Part shown: positions 37,631 to 49,470 of the stretch, piece after piece
Numbering within the stretch: position 1 is the stretch's first letter
Layout of the letters: each line of letters starts with the position of its first letter
From: Conchocele bisecta
Taxonomy: Eukaryota > Mollusca > Bivalvia > Lucinida > Thyasiridae
Direction: 5' to 3'
Length of the DNA: 64,000 nucleotides
Assembly: GCA_029237695.1 (NCBI GenBank)
Contig: CM055274.1
Span: forward strand, 23,921,505-23,985,504
Notes under the pieces: model-generated
Database searches by the model: none
What the model was told of the DNA's origin: nothing
Seen by the model: only the letters and a program-made list of their open reading frames with translations
Translations under genes and position numbers: made by a program

Positions 37631-38157
37631 GCCATAGCTACAGGCGAATTCCATTAACGAATATTTCGTAAAATTTAGAAAATAAATGTAATATTTATGT
37701 ACCGTGGCAAACCTGTGAACAGGAATCAAATGTTCAATCGTCACAGGAGAGACATCGTGCAGATCAAAATACAACACGAAACATGTATAACAATATTTCA
37801 AAGTCAAGATATAATGTATAATAGGTCACATTCGAAGAACATTCCTGTGACGTAGAAATGAAAGATGTTGCTTATGTACTCGAAAGTAGCGTGAATAAAA
37901 AGGCAATCAGCTAAGCGGTACGAAAGCAACGCTATGTAAATCTGCTTCAGAAATATCGATACACTTTAAGGGGATACTAACAACTATGTTAAAGAGACGT
38001 TCTCGCAACTGAAAATTAATAGTTGTTTTGTTTCAAGCCAAAATATCCTATTATCACTCATGTAAGATCCCCTATATCTAGGGAAGGATGTGTAGTAGAG
38101 AATGTAAAACTAGCAAATGTATTCCCCTAATAAGTCCCGTGTGCCGTTAATGATTTA

Positions 38158-38177
38158 TTATTTTGGCGCCAAAATAA
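38158..38177. promoter_or_regulatory. Perfect 20-bp palindrome with E2F-like core
   Basis: TTATTTTGGCGCCAAAATAA is fully self-complementary. TTTGGCGCCAAA is a double E2F-type core (established consensus TTTSSCGC). Functional use here is speculative because it lies mid-intron. Confidence 0.4.
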
Positions 38178-38521
38178 AGAAATTATGGAACGCAGGAAAT
38201 AAATCAGAATTACCATTTCAACACATTTATGCCCCCGGAGGCATAGAGTGTTTGGACAGTGTATCCGTGTGTCCGTGTGTCCTTGTGTCCGTCCGTGTGT
38301 CCGGCACATTAAGAAGTTTGCTGGAGTTTCTCCTTTCTTTCATAACTTGAAAGATTATTTCTTGAAGACAGTATACCACCAATCCTGTCAATCATCAATC
38401 ACTTAGACAGCAGGTCCGTATACCCACGGTATTAGTGCTTCGAATAGCAATTACATATGAAATAAAAAAGAAATCCTGAAACTTAGTCTTTTGTTTCTGA
38501 CTTCCACATGGGATTCACATA

Positions 38522-39729
38522 CAGTGAAATCGCGATGGCTCGAAATGCCACAGGCCTGCATATTTTGTTCAAGTTATCGCATCTTTCGAGCCATCGCATT
38601 TAGCGATTTTGGTATAATTGTCGACTACTGTACCCGTCGAATTTAGGAAATAACGAAGCATAATAGAGTGTATCCATGCATTAGATCATAATAGTATTTA
38701 TTCGCAGATTAAAGTTATGATGTGAAACTAAATAAACTATATGTAAATGTATTTACAAAGCTATCTTTATTTCAATTATTATCAAAAGATCCAGTATTTA
38801 CTATAAATAGTGGCGCACATAAGTAGTGTCGCAGGTGGTTGTGACGTCACTCGAAACAGTGGGGTATGAACCCAGCTGAAACGATGTTGTTTACGGCGCC
38901 CATAAAATTCGGGAATCGGTCATTAATCGTAAGATATTGCGACGCAACAAAAGGTGCTATAGGCTACTTAGTTTGTGACCAGTATAAACGCTGATCAACT
39001 TACAGACTCCTGCAACTTGCATTTGCCAACTGAATATGCATGCCAATGTAATGCTGCACTGATAGGAAATTCAGTAAGAGCAAATCCTTTTTGTCACGAC
39101 CAGTCAGCTCTGCATAACAATGAAGTGCGGTATTATTAATGGGCGTTTTTCGTTGTAACTTCCGAGTAGCCACTCGAATAACACGAGGACCAGTAGAACA
39201 AGCAGAGTTACAACTCCAGTTAAATAATTTTGACTTCTGAACCTTACTCGAGTAACTTTAATCGAACCCATGCCGGGTGGTGAGTTACTAGGGTTCTAAC
39301 TTGACATGAACCTGAGCAACGACTCTGGTTTGTTCCAGTGATACTCGGGTTATTCGAGTATAACCCGTGAGTTACCACGAAAAACGACCAAATTGTACCA
39401 CTTTAAACAATTACATTGTAACTGAACTTGAAAAGAAGCAACATTTCATAGACAGGCGCGGCTCGGTCTTTGATTGTGGAACGCGGAGGTGCGACAATTA
39501 GCCAAGCACAAACTTTCGAGTAACCTTGTAGCAAAATAGCGGGAAATGAGTCCGCAGGACTTGAAAAATGTTTCGACGGATCGCATTTTGCATTTTGAGT
39601 TGCATTTTGAGCCATCGCATGTAAACTACATTAAACATATAGGGAAAATTATCGCGACCGCGACGCTATTTCGATCGATCGAGCCCAACATTATGAGCTA
39701 TCGCATTTTGAGCGATCGCGATTTCACTG
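38522..39729. mobile_element. Non-autonomous Tc1/pogo-like element, TA-flanked
   Basis: Terminal inverted repeats: CAGTGAAATCGCGATGGCTC at 38522 and the complement of CAGTGAAATCGCGATCGCTC ending at 39729, with TA on both sides (38520-38521, 39730-39731). Sub-terminal GAGC(C/T)ATCGCATTT repeats recur internally (38594, 39609, 39697). 1208 bp, no transposase frame. A CAGTGAAA start with TA duplication is typical of pogo/Tigger-like elements. Confidence 0.7.
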
Positions 39730-39731
39730 TA

Positions 39732-40198
39732 TTTTAATTAAAAAATGTTGAATGCACAGCATTTATGTTTTATTTTCTTGTTCACGTGATAAAAACGATA
39801 TCGGACGATATCTTGCAATGCAGACGCTGATTTGCAAGTTCAAAATATGAAAAAGTATAAATAGTTTCAAAGAGATTACCACTTTATCTGGGTGGGGTAT
39901 ATTGGTAAGTTGTATTTACGTTGTTTTCGTTGTAATAAAATGGTATCATTCAGAACAGGAGCTGTTACATTTTCAATTATTTCTTGATTCAGTGCTAAAA
40001 CTTCGTCCTAGTTACACATTTACATATGTAAACAACCGATAGGTGGTACTGTTGTTTGTTTATGCAGGAAATAGTGTTTACCGCGAATAAATGGAACCCG
40101 CGGCTATACGGGACGCAACTATACTATGACCTTGACCTTTTGACCTTCACAACTTTGAACTTTTTCACACATTAAGAGGTTCGCCGGAGTTTCTCAGT
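39732..40198. other. Intron between MITE and minisatellite
   Basis: No gene; includes a CTTGACCTTTTGACCTTCAC stretch and an AAGAGGTTCGCCGGAGTTTC piece also seen near 38310. Confidence 0.4.
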
Positions 40199-42562
40199 TC
40201 TGATGACACCCAGTTCGGACAGGGCTACGAAATGCTAACACCCAGTTCAGACAGGGCTATGTAATGCTAACACCTAGTTCAGACAGGGCTATGAAATGAT
40301 AACACCCAGTTCGGACAGGGCTATGAAATGATAACATCCAGTTCAGACAGGGCTATGAAATGATAACACCCAGTTCAGACAGGGCTATGAAATGATAACA
40401 CCCAGTTCACACGGGGCTATGAAATGATAACACCCAGTTCACACAGGGCTATGAAATGATAACACCCAGTTCACACAGGGCTATGCAATGATAACACCCA
40501 GTTCAGAGAGGGCTATGAAATAATAACCCCCAATTCAGACCGGGCGGGTATGAAATGATGACACCCAGTTCAGACAGGGCTATGAAATGTTAACACCCAG
40601 TTCAGACAGGGCTCTAAAATGATAACATCCAGTTCGGACAGGGCTATGAAATGATGACAGCAAGTTCGGACAGGGCTATGAAGTGATAACACCAACTTCT
40701 GACTCAGCTATGAAGTGATAACACCCAGTTCGAACAGGGCTATGCAATGATAACATCCATTTCTGACAGGGCTATGAAATTATGACACCCAGTTCGGACA
40801 GGGCTATGAAATGATGACACCCAGTTCGGACAGGACTATGAAATGCTGACACCCAGTTCAGACAGGGCTATGGAATGCTAACACCCAGTTCAGACAGGGC
40901 TTTGAAATTATAACACCCAGTTCGGACAGGGCTATGAAATGATGACACCCAGTTTGGACAGGGCTATGAAATGATGACACCCAGTTAGGACAGGGCTATG
41001 AAATGTTAACACCCAGTTCAGACAGGGCTATGTAATGCTAACACCCAGTTCAGACAGGGCTATGTAATGCTAACACCTAGTTCAGACAGGGCTATGAAAT
41101 GATAACACCCAGTTCGGACAGGGCTATGAAATGATAACATCCAGTTCAGACAGGGCTATGAAATGATAACACCCAGTTCAGACAGGGCTATGAAATGATA
41201 ACACCCAGTTCACACGGGGCTATGAAATGATAACACCCAGTTCACACAGGGCTATGAAATGATAACACCCAGTTCACACAGGGCTATGCAATGATAACAC
41301 CCAGTTCAGAGAGGGCTATGAAATAATAACCCCCAATTCAGACCGGGCTATGAAATTATGACACCCAGTTCAGACAGGGCTATGAAATGTTAACACCCAG
41401 TTCAGACAGGGCTCTAAAATGATAACATCCAGTTCGGACAGGGCTATGAAATGATGACAGCAAGTTCGGACAGGGCTATGAAGTGATAACACCAACTTCT
41501 GACTCAGCTATGAAGTGATAACACCCAGTTCGAACAGGGCTATGCAATGATAACATCCATTTCTGACAGGGCTATGAAATTATGACACCCAGTTCGGACA
41601 GGGCTATGAAATGATGACACCCAGTTCGGACAGGACTATGAAATGCTGACACCCAGTTCAGACAGGGCTATGGAATGCTAACACCCAGTTCAGACAGGGC
41701 TTTGAAATTATAACACCCAGTTCGGACAGGGCTATGAAATGATGACACCCAGTTTGGACAGGGCTATGAAATGATGACACCCAGTTAGGACAGGGCTATG
41801 AAATGTTAACACCCAGTTCAGACAGGGCTATGTAATGCTAACACCCAGTTCAGACAGGGCTATGAATTGATAACTCCCAGTTCGGACAGGGTCAATGAAG
41901 TGATAACACCCGGTTCGGACTGGGCTATGAAATGCTAACACCCATTTCGGACAGGGCTATGAAATGATTACACCCAGTTCGATGATAACACCCAGTTCGG
42001 ACGGGTCTATGAAATGATAACACCCAGTTCGGACGGGGGTATGGAATGATGACACCCAGTTCGGACAGGGCTATGCAATGATAACACCCAGTTCAGACAG
42101 GGCTATGGAATAATGACACCCAGTTCGGACAGGGCTATGAAATGAAAACACCTAGTTTGGACAGGGCTATGAAATTATGACACCCTGTTCAGACAGGGCT
42201 ATGAAATCATAACAACCAGTTCGGACAGGGCTATGAAATGATAACACCAAGTTCGGACAGGGATATGAAATGATGACATCCAGTTGGGACAGGACTATGA
42301 AATGATGACACCCTGTTCGGACAGGGCTATGAAATGATAACACCAAGTTCGGACAGAGCTATGAAATGATGACACCCTGTTCGGGCAGGGTTATGAAATT
42401 ATAACACCAAGTTCGTACAGGGCTTTGAAATGATGACACCCAGTTCAGACAGGACTATGAAATGCTATCACCCAGTTCGAACAGGGCTTTGCAATGATAA
42501 CACCTAGATCATACAAGGTTATGCAATGATAACACTAAGTACAGACAAGGCTGTGAAATGAT
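40199..42562. repeat. 32-bp minisatellite with 800-bp higher-order repeat
   Basis: About 74 contiguous copies of a 32-bp unit, consensus GATAACACCCAGTTCGGACA plus GGGCTATGAAAT. A run of about 25 variant units is itself duplicated in order: the marker CACCTAGTTCAGACAGG occurs at about 40271 and 41074, the marker CAAGTTCGGACAGGGC at 40661 and 41461, and CCAGTTAGGA at 40981 and 41781. The offset is 803 bp falling to 800 after a 3-nt difference near 40545. There are no spacers, so it is not CRISPR. The unit length is not a multiple of three and no frame stays open. It ends only about 22 bp before the exon at 42585. Confidence 0.97.
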
Positions 42563-42584
42563 ACGATAAAACACTTTATTACAG

Positions 42585-42764
42585 ATCAACTGTCGGACTT
42601 TCGTGTGTATGTTAAGCTGGAAGAGGGCGGGGAACGGGAGATAACATACACCGCGGCCACGAATAACGTCTACAACATACCTGTCAACCCCATAGCATCG
42701 GCAACAGGGATTATCATTCGAGGGCTGAGGGACATTATTACCTTGTGTGAAGTAGAGTCTTATG
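42585..42764 (+). CDS. Exon: C-terminal part of discoidin/fucolectin-type domain
   Basis: Acceptor TTTATTACAG ends at 42584 and the donor is G|GTAAAT at 42765. 180 nt, 60 codons, phase 1 at both ends. It encodes QLSDFRVYVKLEEGG, then ATNNVYNIPVNPIASATG, then IIIRGLRDIITLCEVESYG. The RLSNFxIxV start and IxLCEVEVYG end are the standard second half of the tachylectin-4/F5/8C-like fold, so with 33056-33295 it completes one domain of about 140 residues. The 9.3 kb intron between the halves carries most of the repeats in this part of the window. The acceptor's polypyrimidine tract is weak and lies almost inside the minisatellite. Confidence 0.88.
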
Positions 42765-43559
42765 GTAAATACAATGTATATAGTTAACTGTATTTCAGTC
42801 CACCCTTTCTTGTGAACAGTGTAGATCGTGATCATGTTTTGCGAGACGTTGTTCCTGTCGGTTATACGTCCATTGCAGTTTTTTCAAAAGCAATAGCAGA
42901 TATCGTTGCAAGTTTATGGCTAAATATGGAAGCAAAACATAATGTTGAATAGAACTATTGGAAATGGACTGAAGGAAAGAAACACCGGCCGTAAGAGTAG
43001 AATAAATTTGTTCCACGGACTGTTCGTCAGTGACCAGTTTGCCCTGATTAAATCATACAATTACGCCATTATCAGATGTTTGAAATGCAAATGCAAGTAT
43101 CATATTATTTCAGCAGATTCGTCGAAAATACAGGAGGACAGTGATTTCATAATCAATGCATGGTATCCGAATTGTTTTAAAAGCTACGATCTGAAATCTG
43201 AACGTTACATATACGGACATAATACATAATTATGTAATTCGATGGTTCAAATACTGTTCTCTGACACACCCTCTGGTCATACATTTAGTTTACATTTGAT
43301 TTACTTTAATTGTCTATAACATCATTTTTGACATGTACGAAGTGTTTATTCAACATGGAGATGTGATTATGGTTCAATAATGAGCGTGTGATATGTTCAT
43401 ACCGCTAAACAAACTATGTAGGCTGTTCTCACTCGTGTGATTAGCGGAAGACCCAATCGCTCGGGCATTAGTTCAATATAGGTGTCTCTCATTATTGAAT
43501 AAACACCAACATCACATTGCATTTTTGCAGTCTCCCATACAAATGTGTACGTATTTCAG
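42765..43559. other. Intron
   Basis: No additional exon seen; a 95-codon plus-strand frame at 42942-43229 lacks splice context and domain. Confidence 0.45.
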
Positions 43560-43694
43560 AATGCAGCGATGGCTATTATGGCTCAGAGTGTCATGCATGT
43601 GGAAACTGTTACAACAACTCGACATGCAGTAAGATAAACGGTTATTGCCCACACTATTGTTCACCAGGATGGCAGAACCATCCATGCAATCAAG
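43560..43694 (+). CDS. Exon: EGF/laminin-EGF-type repeat 1
   Basis: Acceptor GTATTTCAG at 43551-43559, donor G|GTAACG at 43695; 135 nt, 45 codons, phase 1-1. It encodes CSDGYYGSECHACGNCYNNS, then SKINGYCPHYC and PGWQNHPC, with eight cysteines in MEGF/scavenger-receptor-F-like spacing. It follows the discoidin-type domain directly, the expected order in molluscan F5/8C-EGF proteins. It is the most divergent of the five repeats (GWQN rather than GWQG). Confidence 0.88.
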
Positions 43695-44194
43695 GTAACG
43701 TATAAATAAGTCTGCAATTGCCTTTAAGAAATAAAATCATTGCTTGTTGCGTTTTCTGTTGTACGTAACACATTAAGTCTGTTAGAAGTGCATGGTTTTA
43801 GAAGGACTCCACGCAAACTTTAAACGGACCAACCGTTTTTCATACTATAGTAAACGCAATAGCCTATGGTTTTAACTCCTATATTTATAGTGCTCGTTCT
43901 GTTAAAAATTGTAAAATAACCAAATACGGCGTGAAATTAGTAATCTTATTGTTTTACGTCATTTTGTCGCAATGCATTGAATAGCGACGTTATTGACGAC
44001 ATACTATGCATGTCATGTATTGTAATGACGTCAATCAAGCTTTCTCCAATCAACAACGTCGAGCGACGTCACGTGTGGCTAATGCAATGTACTGGGATAT
44101 AAACGAAATACGTTGAATGGGGGTCTCCATTATTAATTTAAGGACAGTGTAAATATTATTGGAAAAAACGACAAGTTTAAATAATTAATCGCCT
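43695..44194. other. Intron, no feature
   Basis: AT-rich; no coding signal. Confidence 0.4.
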
Positions 44195-45800
44195 GTATAC
44201 ACTTTTAAAAGTCCAACTCTACTGGCGTTCATCTACTATTAGTCGGTGTCAGAATGTGAACCTGCTGAAATTTTTGCCATAGTCTTCTGAAATATTTTTT
44301 TGATAGAATATGTGACATAGTACAAAACAATTTTTGTTTCGGTCACACGTGTGGCGGCCATCTTCAATTTCAGGAGAATAATTCACATAAGTGTAAAAGC
44401 TTGTTTTCTAATCCTGTTCTCAATTGTATGTATATATATATCACTTGCCACAACTTGAAATAAATATTGTTTAAACTAAAATGGCCCCCATTCAAGACCC
44501 ATATCTTCTTTTTGTCAAAAGAATAAACATATTTTTTTATTTTACCACAATTTAGTCCAATTATATATGGGATATATTCAAAAAAATAAATAATAACATG
44601 TCTGTTCAATAATCAATATGTCATAACAATACAGTTTGTGTTATTTTCAATTGAACACAAGCGATATCGTTGGTAAAATGGATTATTATCTACATAATCA
44701 TGCAGTACATGACATCTTTCATTGAAACCTGTATCACTGTGTCACGTAATGAAATTAGATTGTTGTTTATATAGCTTTGTATTTCAATATGGCCACCGTT
44801 TGAACCAAACAGTTTTAGCAGCAAGAGAACAACAACGGTTTGGACTACACATATGGCTGGTTATCTATTATATTGATTGAACAAATATATCAGCCACATT
44901 TGTATACAATAACATTTATCTCTGTCATTTTAAAATTCAAAATGGCCGCCATATTTAGCATACTTTGACGTGTTCCAACTGGGTACCTGCATGTTAAATA
45001 CGCAATATAATTATTAATGAGCACAGACAGAAAATGATGGAATATATTTGTTTGACTATTATACACTATTGACATTGATATGATATTTAACAATGACAGC
45101 CAGGACTCTCCACATGACACATCCTACATGTATGACACTTTCCTATAGCCTACACACCGTGTACACGGACATTTATGTTCTTGTGACGACCACTCTGTTG
45201 ATCAACAATAATGCACATTTATCTATATGTGTGACCTTTAAATGTCTTGAGTTTTATTGTAAATGACAGTCTTATAACAGGAATATCTGGTTGCTGGCCT
45301 ATACTTACATGTAAAGCACTTGCGTAGGGCATTGTATACGAAATACAACGTTTCATTCATTTCCATTCTGTGTAATTCCTTTTAATTGTGTGTAACGGCC
45401 TGTTAACAGCTACGGTCATTTTATACCAATTTAACGGGATTGAATCCCATATTCACAACTACGAGTTGGGGGTGGCATTCATTTAAACTATTCCAATTGC
45501 ATCCTGACGTTACTGTTAGTTGTGCGGATGGATTGTTGGGAGCATGCAAAGGGCAATTTAACGATGGGGTTCATCCTTACCGGAATCCCCAAATCCCTGG
45601 TTTGGCACTCAGATACATTTTCTGGCTTTCTGATAGCTAAGAGTTAAACCTGGTTATACCCATTATAAGAGTAGCAAAATAGTTATTATTATATTACTTT
45701 GATGGGATGGGACTAAGCTACTATGTTGTGGTGAGGACCAGATATAAGATAAGGTTATTCTAATTTCTGGACTGAATATTTATTTTGTATGTAAGGGATC
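44195..45800. repeat. Composite repeat region, partner of 53400-54620
   Basis: Left end AAAAGTCCAACT...GTCGGTGTCAGAATGTGAA (44208-44264) is matched in inverted orientation at about 54540-54590. The GGCCTGTTAACAGCTACGGT segment (45399) is matched inverted near 53725-53745. In contrast, 45530-45640 (TTGGGAGCATG...GGTTCATCCTTACCGGAATC) matches 53408-53515 in the same orientation. Inside is a YY1-motif array: GTGTGGCGGCCATCTTC (44350), AAAATGGCCCCCATTC (44480), CAATATGGCCACCGTTT (44787), CAAAATGGCCGCCATAT (44938). Confidence 0.5.
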
Positions 45801-46190
45801 TCGCCAATCACTCACCCCACCCCCGTATCCGTACAGAATCATACGTACATGCACACATACTACGTATATCCTGAACATTACATCCATATGCAATCATGTA
45901 GCGTATATACTTTGTATGACCCACTTTAGTCGAATGTTAGACAGAGCCTTTACAATGTTGGCGCCTGCTCTGTCGATGGCATCAACAGTTTTGGATATAC
46001 ATTCAGACATTGCATTCATGCAACGTCTGCTATGTTAGCCATGGATCTGTCTAAGCATCCCGTGTCAGCAACCTACTATGTTATAAAACAGACACTACTA
46101 TTCTCGATGACCACCATGTTTTGCAGCGATTTCTCATGCGGTTTCTTATTCAAGATGTGCATGTGTTCAAGAAGGTGACGCTGTATATAT

Positions 46191-46213
46191 CGATGGCTCA
46201 GCGCAAAACTAGG
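46191..46213 (+). repeat. Left terminal inverted repeat
   Basis: Starts CGATGGCTCAGCGCAAAACT and is a 23/23 match to the complement of 52383-52405. Beyond this the two ends diverge before the sub-terminal hairpins. Confidence 0.9.
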
Positions 46214-46372
46214 CTAACTCCATATTTTGCCGAAATTTTTTTTTCTTCACAAATTCTGAAGGCCAATCAGTATCCCCTTCATCCCTCAAAAGATTTTGAA
46301 TATACCCCCAGTATTTCCAAAGTAATTTAAATTTTAATGAAATATTCTAACTCAAAGTCTTCTTTTTTTGAG

Positions 46373-46488
46373 TGCAACACTATGTCTAAGTAGAGTTAGC
46401 CATAGTTTTGCACTCACATTTTCATAAATTTAAGAACTTTGTAAGTGCAAAACTAATACTAACTTGACTTAGACAGAGTTTTGCACTG
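46373..46488. repeat. Left sub-terminal paired hairpin repeats
   Basis: Two inverted copies of a segment with GTGCAAAACTA, a TAACT(T/C)(G/T)ACTTAGAC core and AGT(T)TTGCAC. The same segment is present at 52121-52164 (core TTAACTTGACTTGGGTC). Confidence 0.75.
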
Positions 46489-47233
46489 AGAAATAATTAA
46501 GATTTTAGTATTGTTTTTATTTATTTTTTATTTTGTCACATAAAAACACAAAATGGTGTTGTTTTTTTAACAATTTTTTAAAAATTTGAATTTTACTAAA
46601 GCAAAATAGCAGAGTTGAAAAGGTGAGTAGCATATGATTATTTTAATATGGTATTATAACAGTTACTAAGCTTCTGAACGATGGAATAATCCCCATCTAG
46701 ATGTGAAGGTTAAAAAGCACATGTTATTTACTGTAATTATGAGTGGGGTGGGTTAATTTGGAAAAAAAGAAAAACTATGTAGCTATCACTTGCTGAATTA
46801 TTACCGTACAAGCACAATGACCATCATTTATGTTTCAAAATGATTCCATCCTGGACTGTATTCATGTAGAATCAAATCAAAATGGTGTCCATTAAATTAT
46901 AATAACTGTCCACATCTTTAACCCATTTCAAATGAGTGGTAACAACATATACGTTCGAAGGGAAATAAAGAAAATAGGATTTGTTTCTTTCAAAAGATTC
47001 ATACTACTATAATTGTATCCCGTCTGTAATGGGCTAAAGGAAGTAGCATGTATTCAAAGGCCTCGAAGCCCGGGCTTCCACATAATTTCCACACAAGCCC
47101 TTATTGCTTTTACTGTAAAATATGAAACACAATATGATCGCCCACTTGGGCTTCCACTTTAGACAGGGCCTGGCGACGTCCCTGTGATTATTTTCTCCAA
47201 TTCTTCATCAAAACATAATGGTGTGGGTACTTA

Positions 47234-47260
47234 TTAGAATCGCCTCGGAGGCGATTCTAA
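47234..47260. repeat. Perfect 12-bp-arm hairpin
   Basis: TTAGAATCGCCT, CGG loop, AGGCGATTCTAA, inside the transposon upstream of its first ORF. Confidence 0.75.
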
Positions 47261-47937
47261 CTACTACTCACAAGATATGGTTCAATGGAGAAATAAGTCT
47301 CAGAATGGTCAGATTAGAATCATGTAGCACACATTGGGTATTTCATTTAGATTATCAAATTGAGATCAGTGTAAGATTTTAAAAGCATTTTATTTTGTAT
47401 GTCATCGTTCGATAGACAGCATTCTTGTTATGTATTTTTTACCTTTGAACGCATGCATATCCCTTTAAGCTTTAACTGTCAGATACTTAACTATTAAAGA
47501 AATTGATTGCAATTACCTAAAGACACTGTCTCACAGATTTATGGTTATAATCAATATTAAGAGCTTTGGTGCAATTACATTAATATAGGGTAGAATAGTA
47601 TGATTACCCATGTCTAAATAAAAGAAAAAGCCAAAACAAATGAAAAAAGTTATATAAAATGTATGTCCAAAACTTTCAAAAGCTTTGCAAAATCAGTTAT
47701 TTTTGTAACACTTAAATTGTTCTTTGTTGATTTTCCAGAAGTAGAAATTGTCAAATCAATATTGTAATCATTTCATAACATTTGTCATTATTTTGATAGA
47801 ATAAGATCATATTTCAGTATACAAATTGTTTCCACAAATCAGTAAGACAGTACCTTTAAAATGATAAACCATACTAACAGTATCAAATGCCTTATGTTTG
47901 ACAGTTTTTGTATATTTATTTTTCTGCATGTTGTCAG

Positions 47938-48730
47938 TTTCGGCATCCAACCATCAATGTCATCCGATGTATTTTGGCCAAGGACGACAGTGTGTTGCAA
48001 ACAGCTATGCAGCAATGACTCATCATTTAACTGTTAAAGAATCCTCAAAGTGGAGAAAAAATGACTTGGACCAGATTTTACTTGAAGGGGATAACATGTA
48101 TTAAAATATTAAAATGGGTGGACAGAAAGAGGATTATTTGTTAGTGAATGATCTTCCAAATCAGTGGAACAACTGTGTACTAAATAAAGTGAGATCTGAT
48201 GCAGGTTCGCTTTCTAGTAAGGAACCCTGCAAACCTTATGTAACTTTGGTGCATACACTGAAAGAAATTGACAAATTCATGTTCTTGACCATTAAATGCT
48301 ACACTACAGCAATTATTAGAGAGAATGACATATATTATGTTTTTGACCCTCATTCAAGGAACATTGATGGCATGATAGCAGCTGATGGAAAAGCAGTGTT
48401 AAAATCTCAGAAATTTGGAAAACTTGATCCAGTTCTTAGAACAATTCTCATCAAGCTTAGGTGACACAGAAAATGAATGTATACCATTTGAAGCCACTCA
48501 TGTAGATATAGTTACTTGTACAAATGAATCAGATGACTTTGAAGGCTTTTCTGACATGTCAGATGGAGAACATGTCTGTATGTTGCAAATTATTAAAGAC
48601 AATCTAGAGCATAATTTGAAAAATATTGAAGACGAGACAGAACCATCTTGTTCAAGGGATTTGAGTGACAGATCTACAAGTGAAGATGACATCCCATTAT
48701 CAAAACTAGCAAACATCCTAAAACAATGAT
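47938..48730 (+). pseudogene. Transposon-borne cysteine protease-like ORF (herpes tegument/C76-like signature), disrupted
   Basis: A likely splice acceptor (TGTTGTCAG, 47929-47937) precedes coding text SNHQCHPMYFGQGRQCVANS, with the presumed catalytic Cys at 47991-47993. One in-frame stop (48102-48104) interrupts DQILLEGDNMY / GGQKEDYLLVNDLP. The same frame continues to IYYVFDPHSRNIDGM, where Asp (48345-48347) and His (48351-48353) are two residues apart. A frameshift near 48410 moves on to NLIQFLEQFSSSLG and an acidic Ser-rich stretch to 48730. A Cys followed by an Asp-x-His pair about 120 residues later, with an upstream Gln 12 residues before the Cys, is the layout of the herpesvirus large-tegument deubiquitinase (C76). 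I infer a related thiol peptidase; substrate and role in transposition are unknown. Confidence 0.6.
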
Positions 48731-49470
48731 ACTACTGTCAGTTCAGACTCTGAGAACATCTCTTCGGGTAGTGAATACCAACCATCAAATTTTGAGAAGA
48801 AAATGTTACTTCATGGGACAAGTTCTTCCACTGATTTAGATTCTGACAATAACAAAATGAAAAGAAAAAAGAAACATAAATTTAAGAAGAGTAGAAAGAT
48901 GTATCGCCCCAGAACAAATGATAAATTAACTTCAACAAAAGGCATTGAACACAGTTACTGTTCAGAGGTAGAGAGGGTGTCCAGTGATAAACCTGTTACA
49001 GAGAAAACCCAATGACTGAAGAACACATAGATCCAATTGTCAGGAGTGAAATGGAGTTTTTTTATTTTGAATGTGAAGATATGGACACAGCAGAGGTCTT
49101 TGATGAGGTGGGTATGGATTTGGACATAGGTGCAGAAATCAATCACAGTAGCAGTAGTTGAGGAAGAATGTAGAGAGCTTGAAAATGGAGATAGCAAGTT
49201 TGAAAGTGGTTATGTTATAGAAATGGGTCATGATTTGAACGTAAGTGGCGGAATTGCCATGTAAAGTGTCATTGAAGGAGAACAAAATGTTCAGGGTGTG
49301 CCACAAATTACTGAGTATGAATGTGAATATGACACAGTGGTGAATCAGGATTTTGACAAAGCTGAAGAAACAGTTTCTGAAAACATAGCTGATAGTAGCA
49401 TGGAGGAACTGGTAGGAGATGTTACTTTTGATGGATGTGTTTCTGGAAATTCAAGCTTAACAGAATAAGC
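48731..49470 (+). pseudogene. Acidic/basic linker ORF fragments of the transposon
   Basis: Open pieces in shifting frames: a Ser/Asp/Lys-rich part (about 48803-49015, with a basic KMKRKKKHKFKKSRKM run) and an acidic Glu/Val-rich part (about 49260-49467, YECEYDTVVNQDFDKAEE). They probably join the protease-like and transposase-like domains or form the transposase N-terminus. Interrupted by stops at 49013 and about 49466. Confidence 0.4.

Noticed and set aside
40199..42562. CRISPR-like array of regular short repeats
   Set aside because: Units are contiguous with no unique spacers and lie in animal intron DNA; it is a minisatellite.
42942..43229. 95-codon ORF between discoidin and EGF exons
   Set aside because: No phase-1 splice sites and no domain; intron sequence.
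46121..46330. 69-codon ORF across the transposon left end
   Set aside because: It crosses the TIR boundary and is a chance frame.
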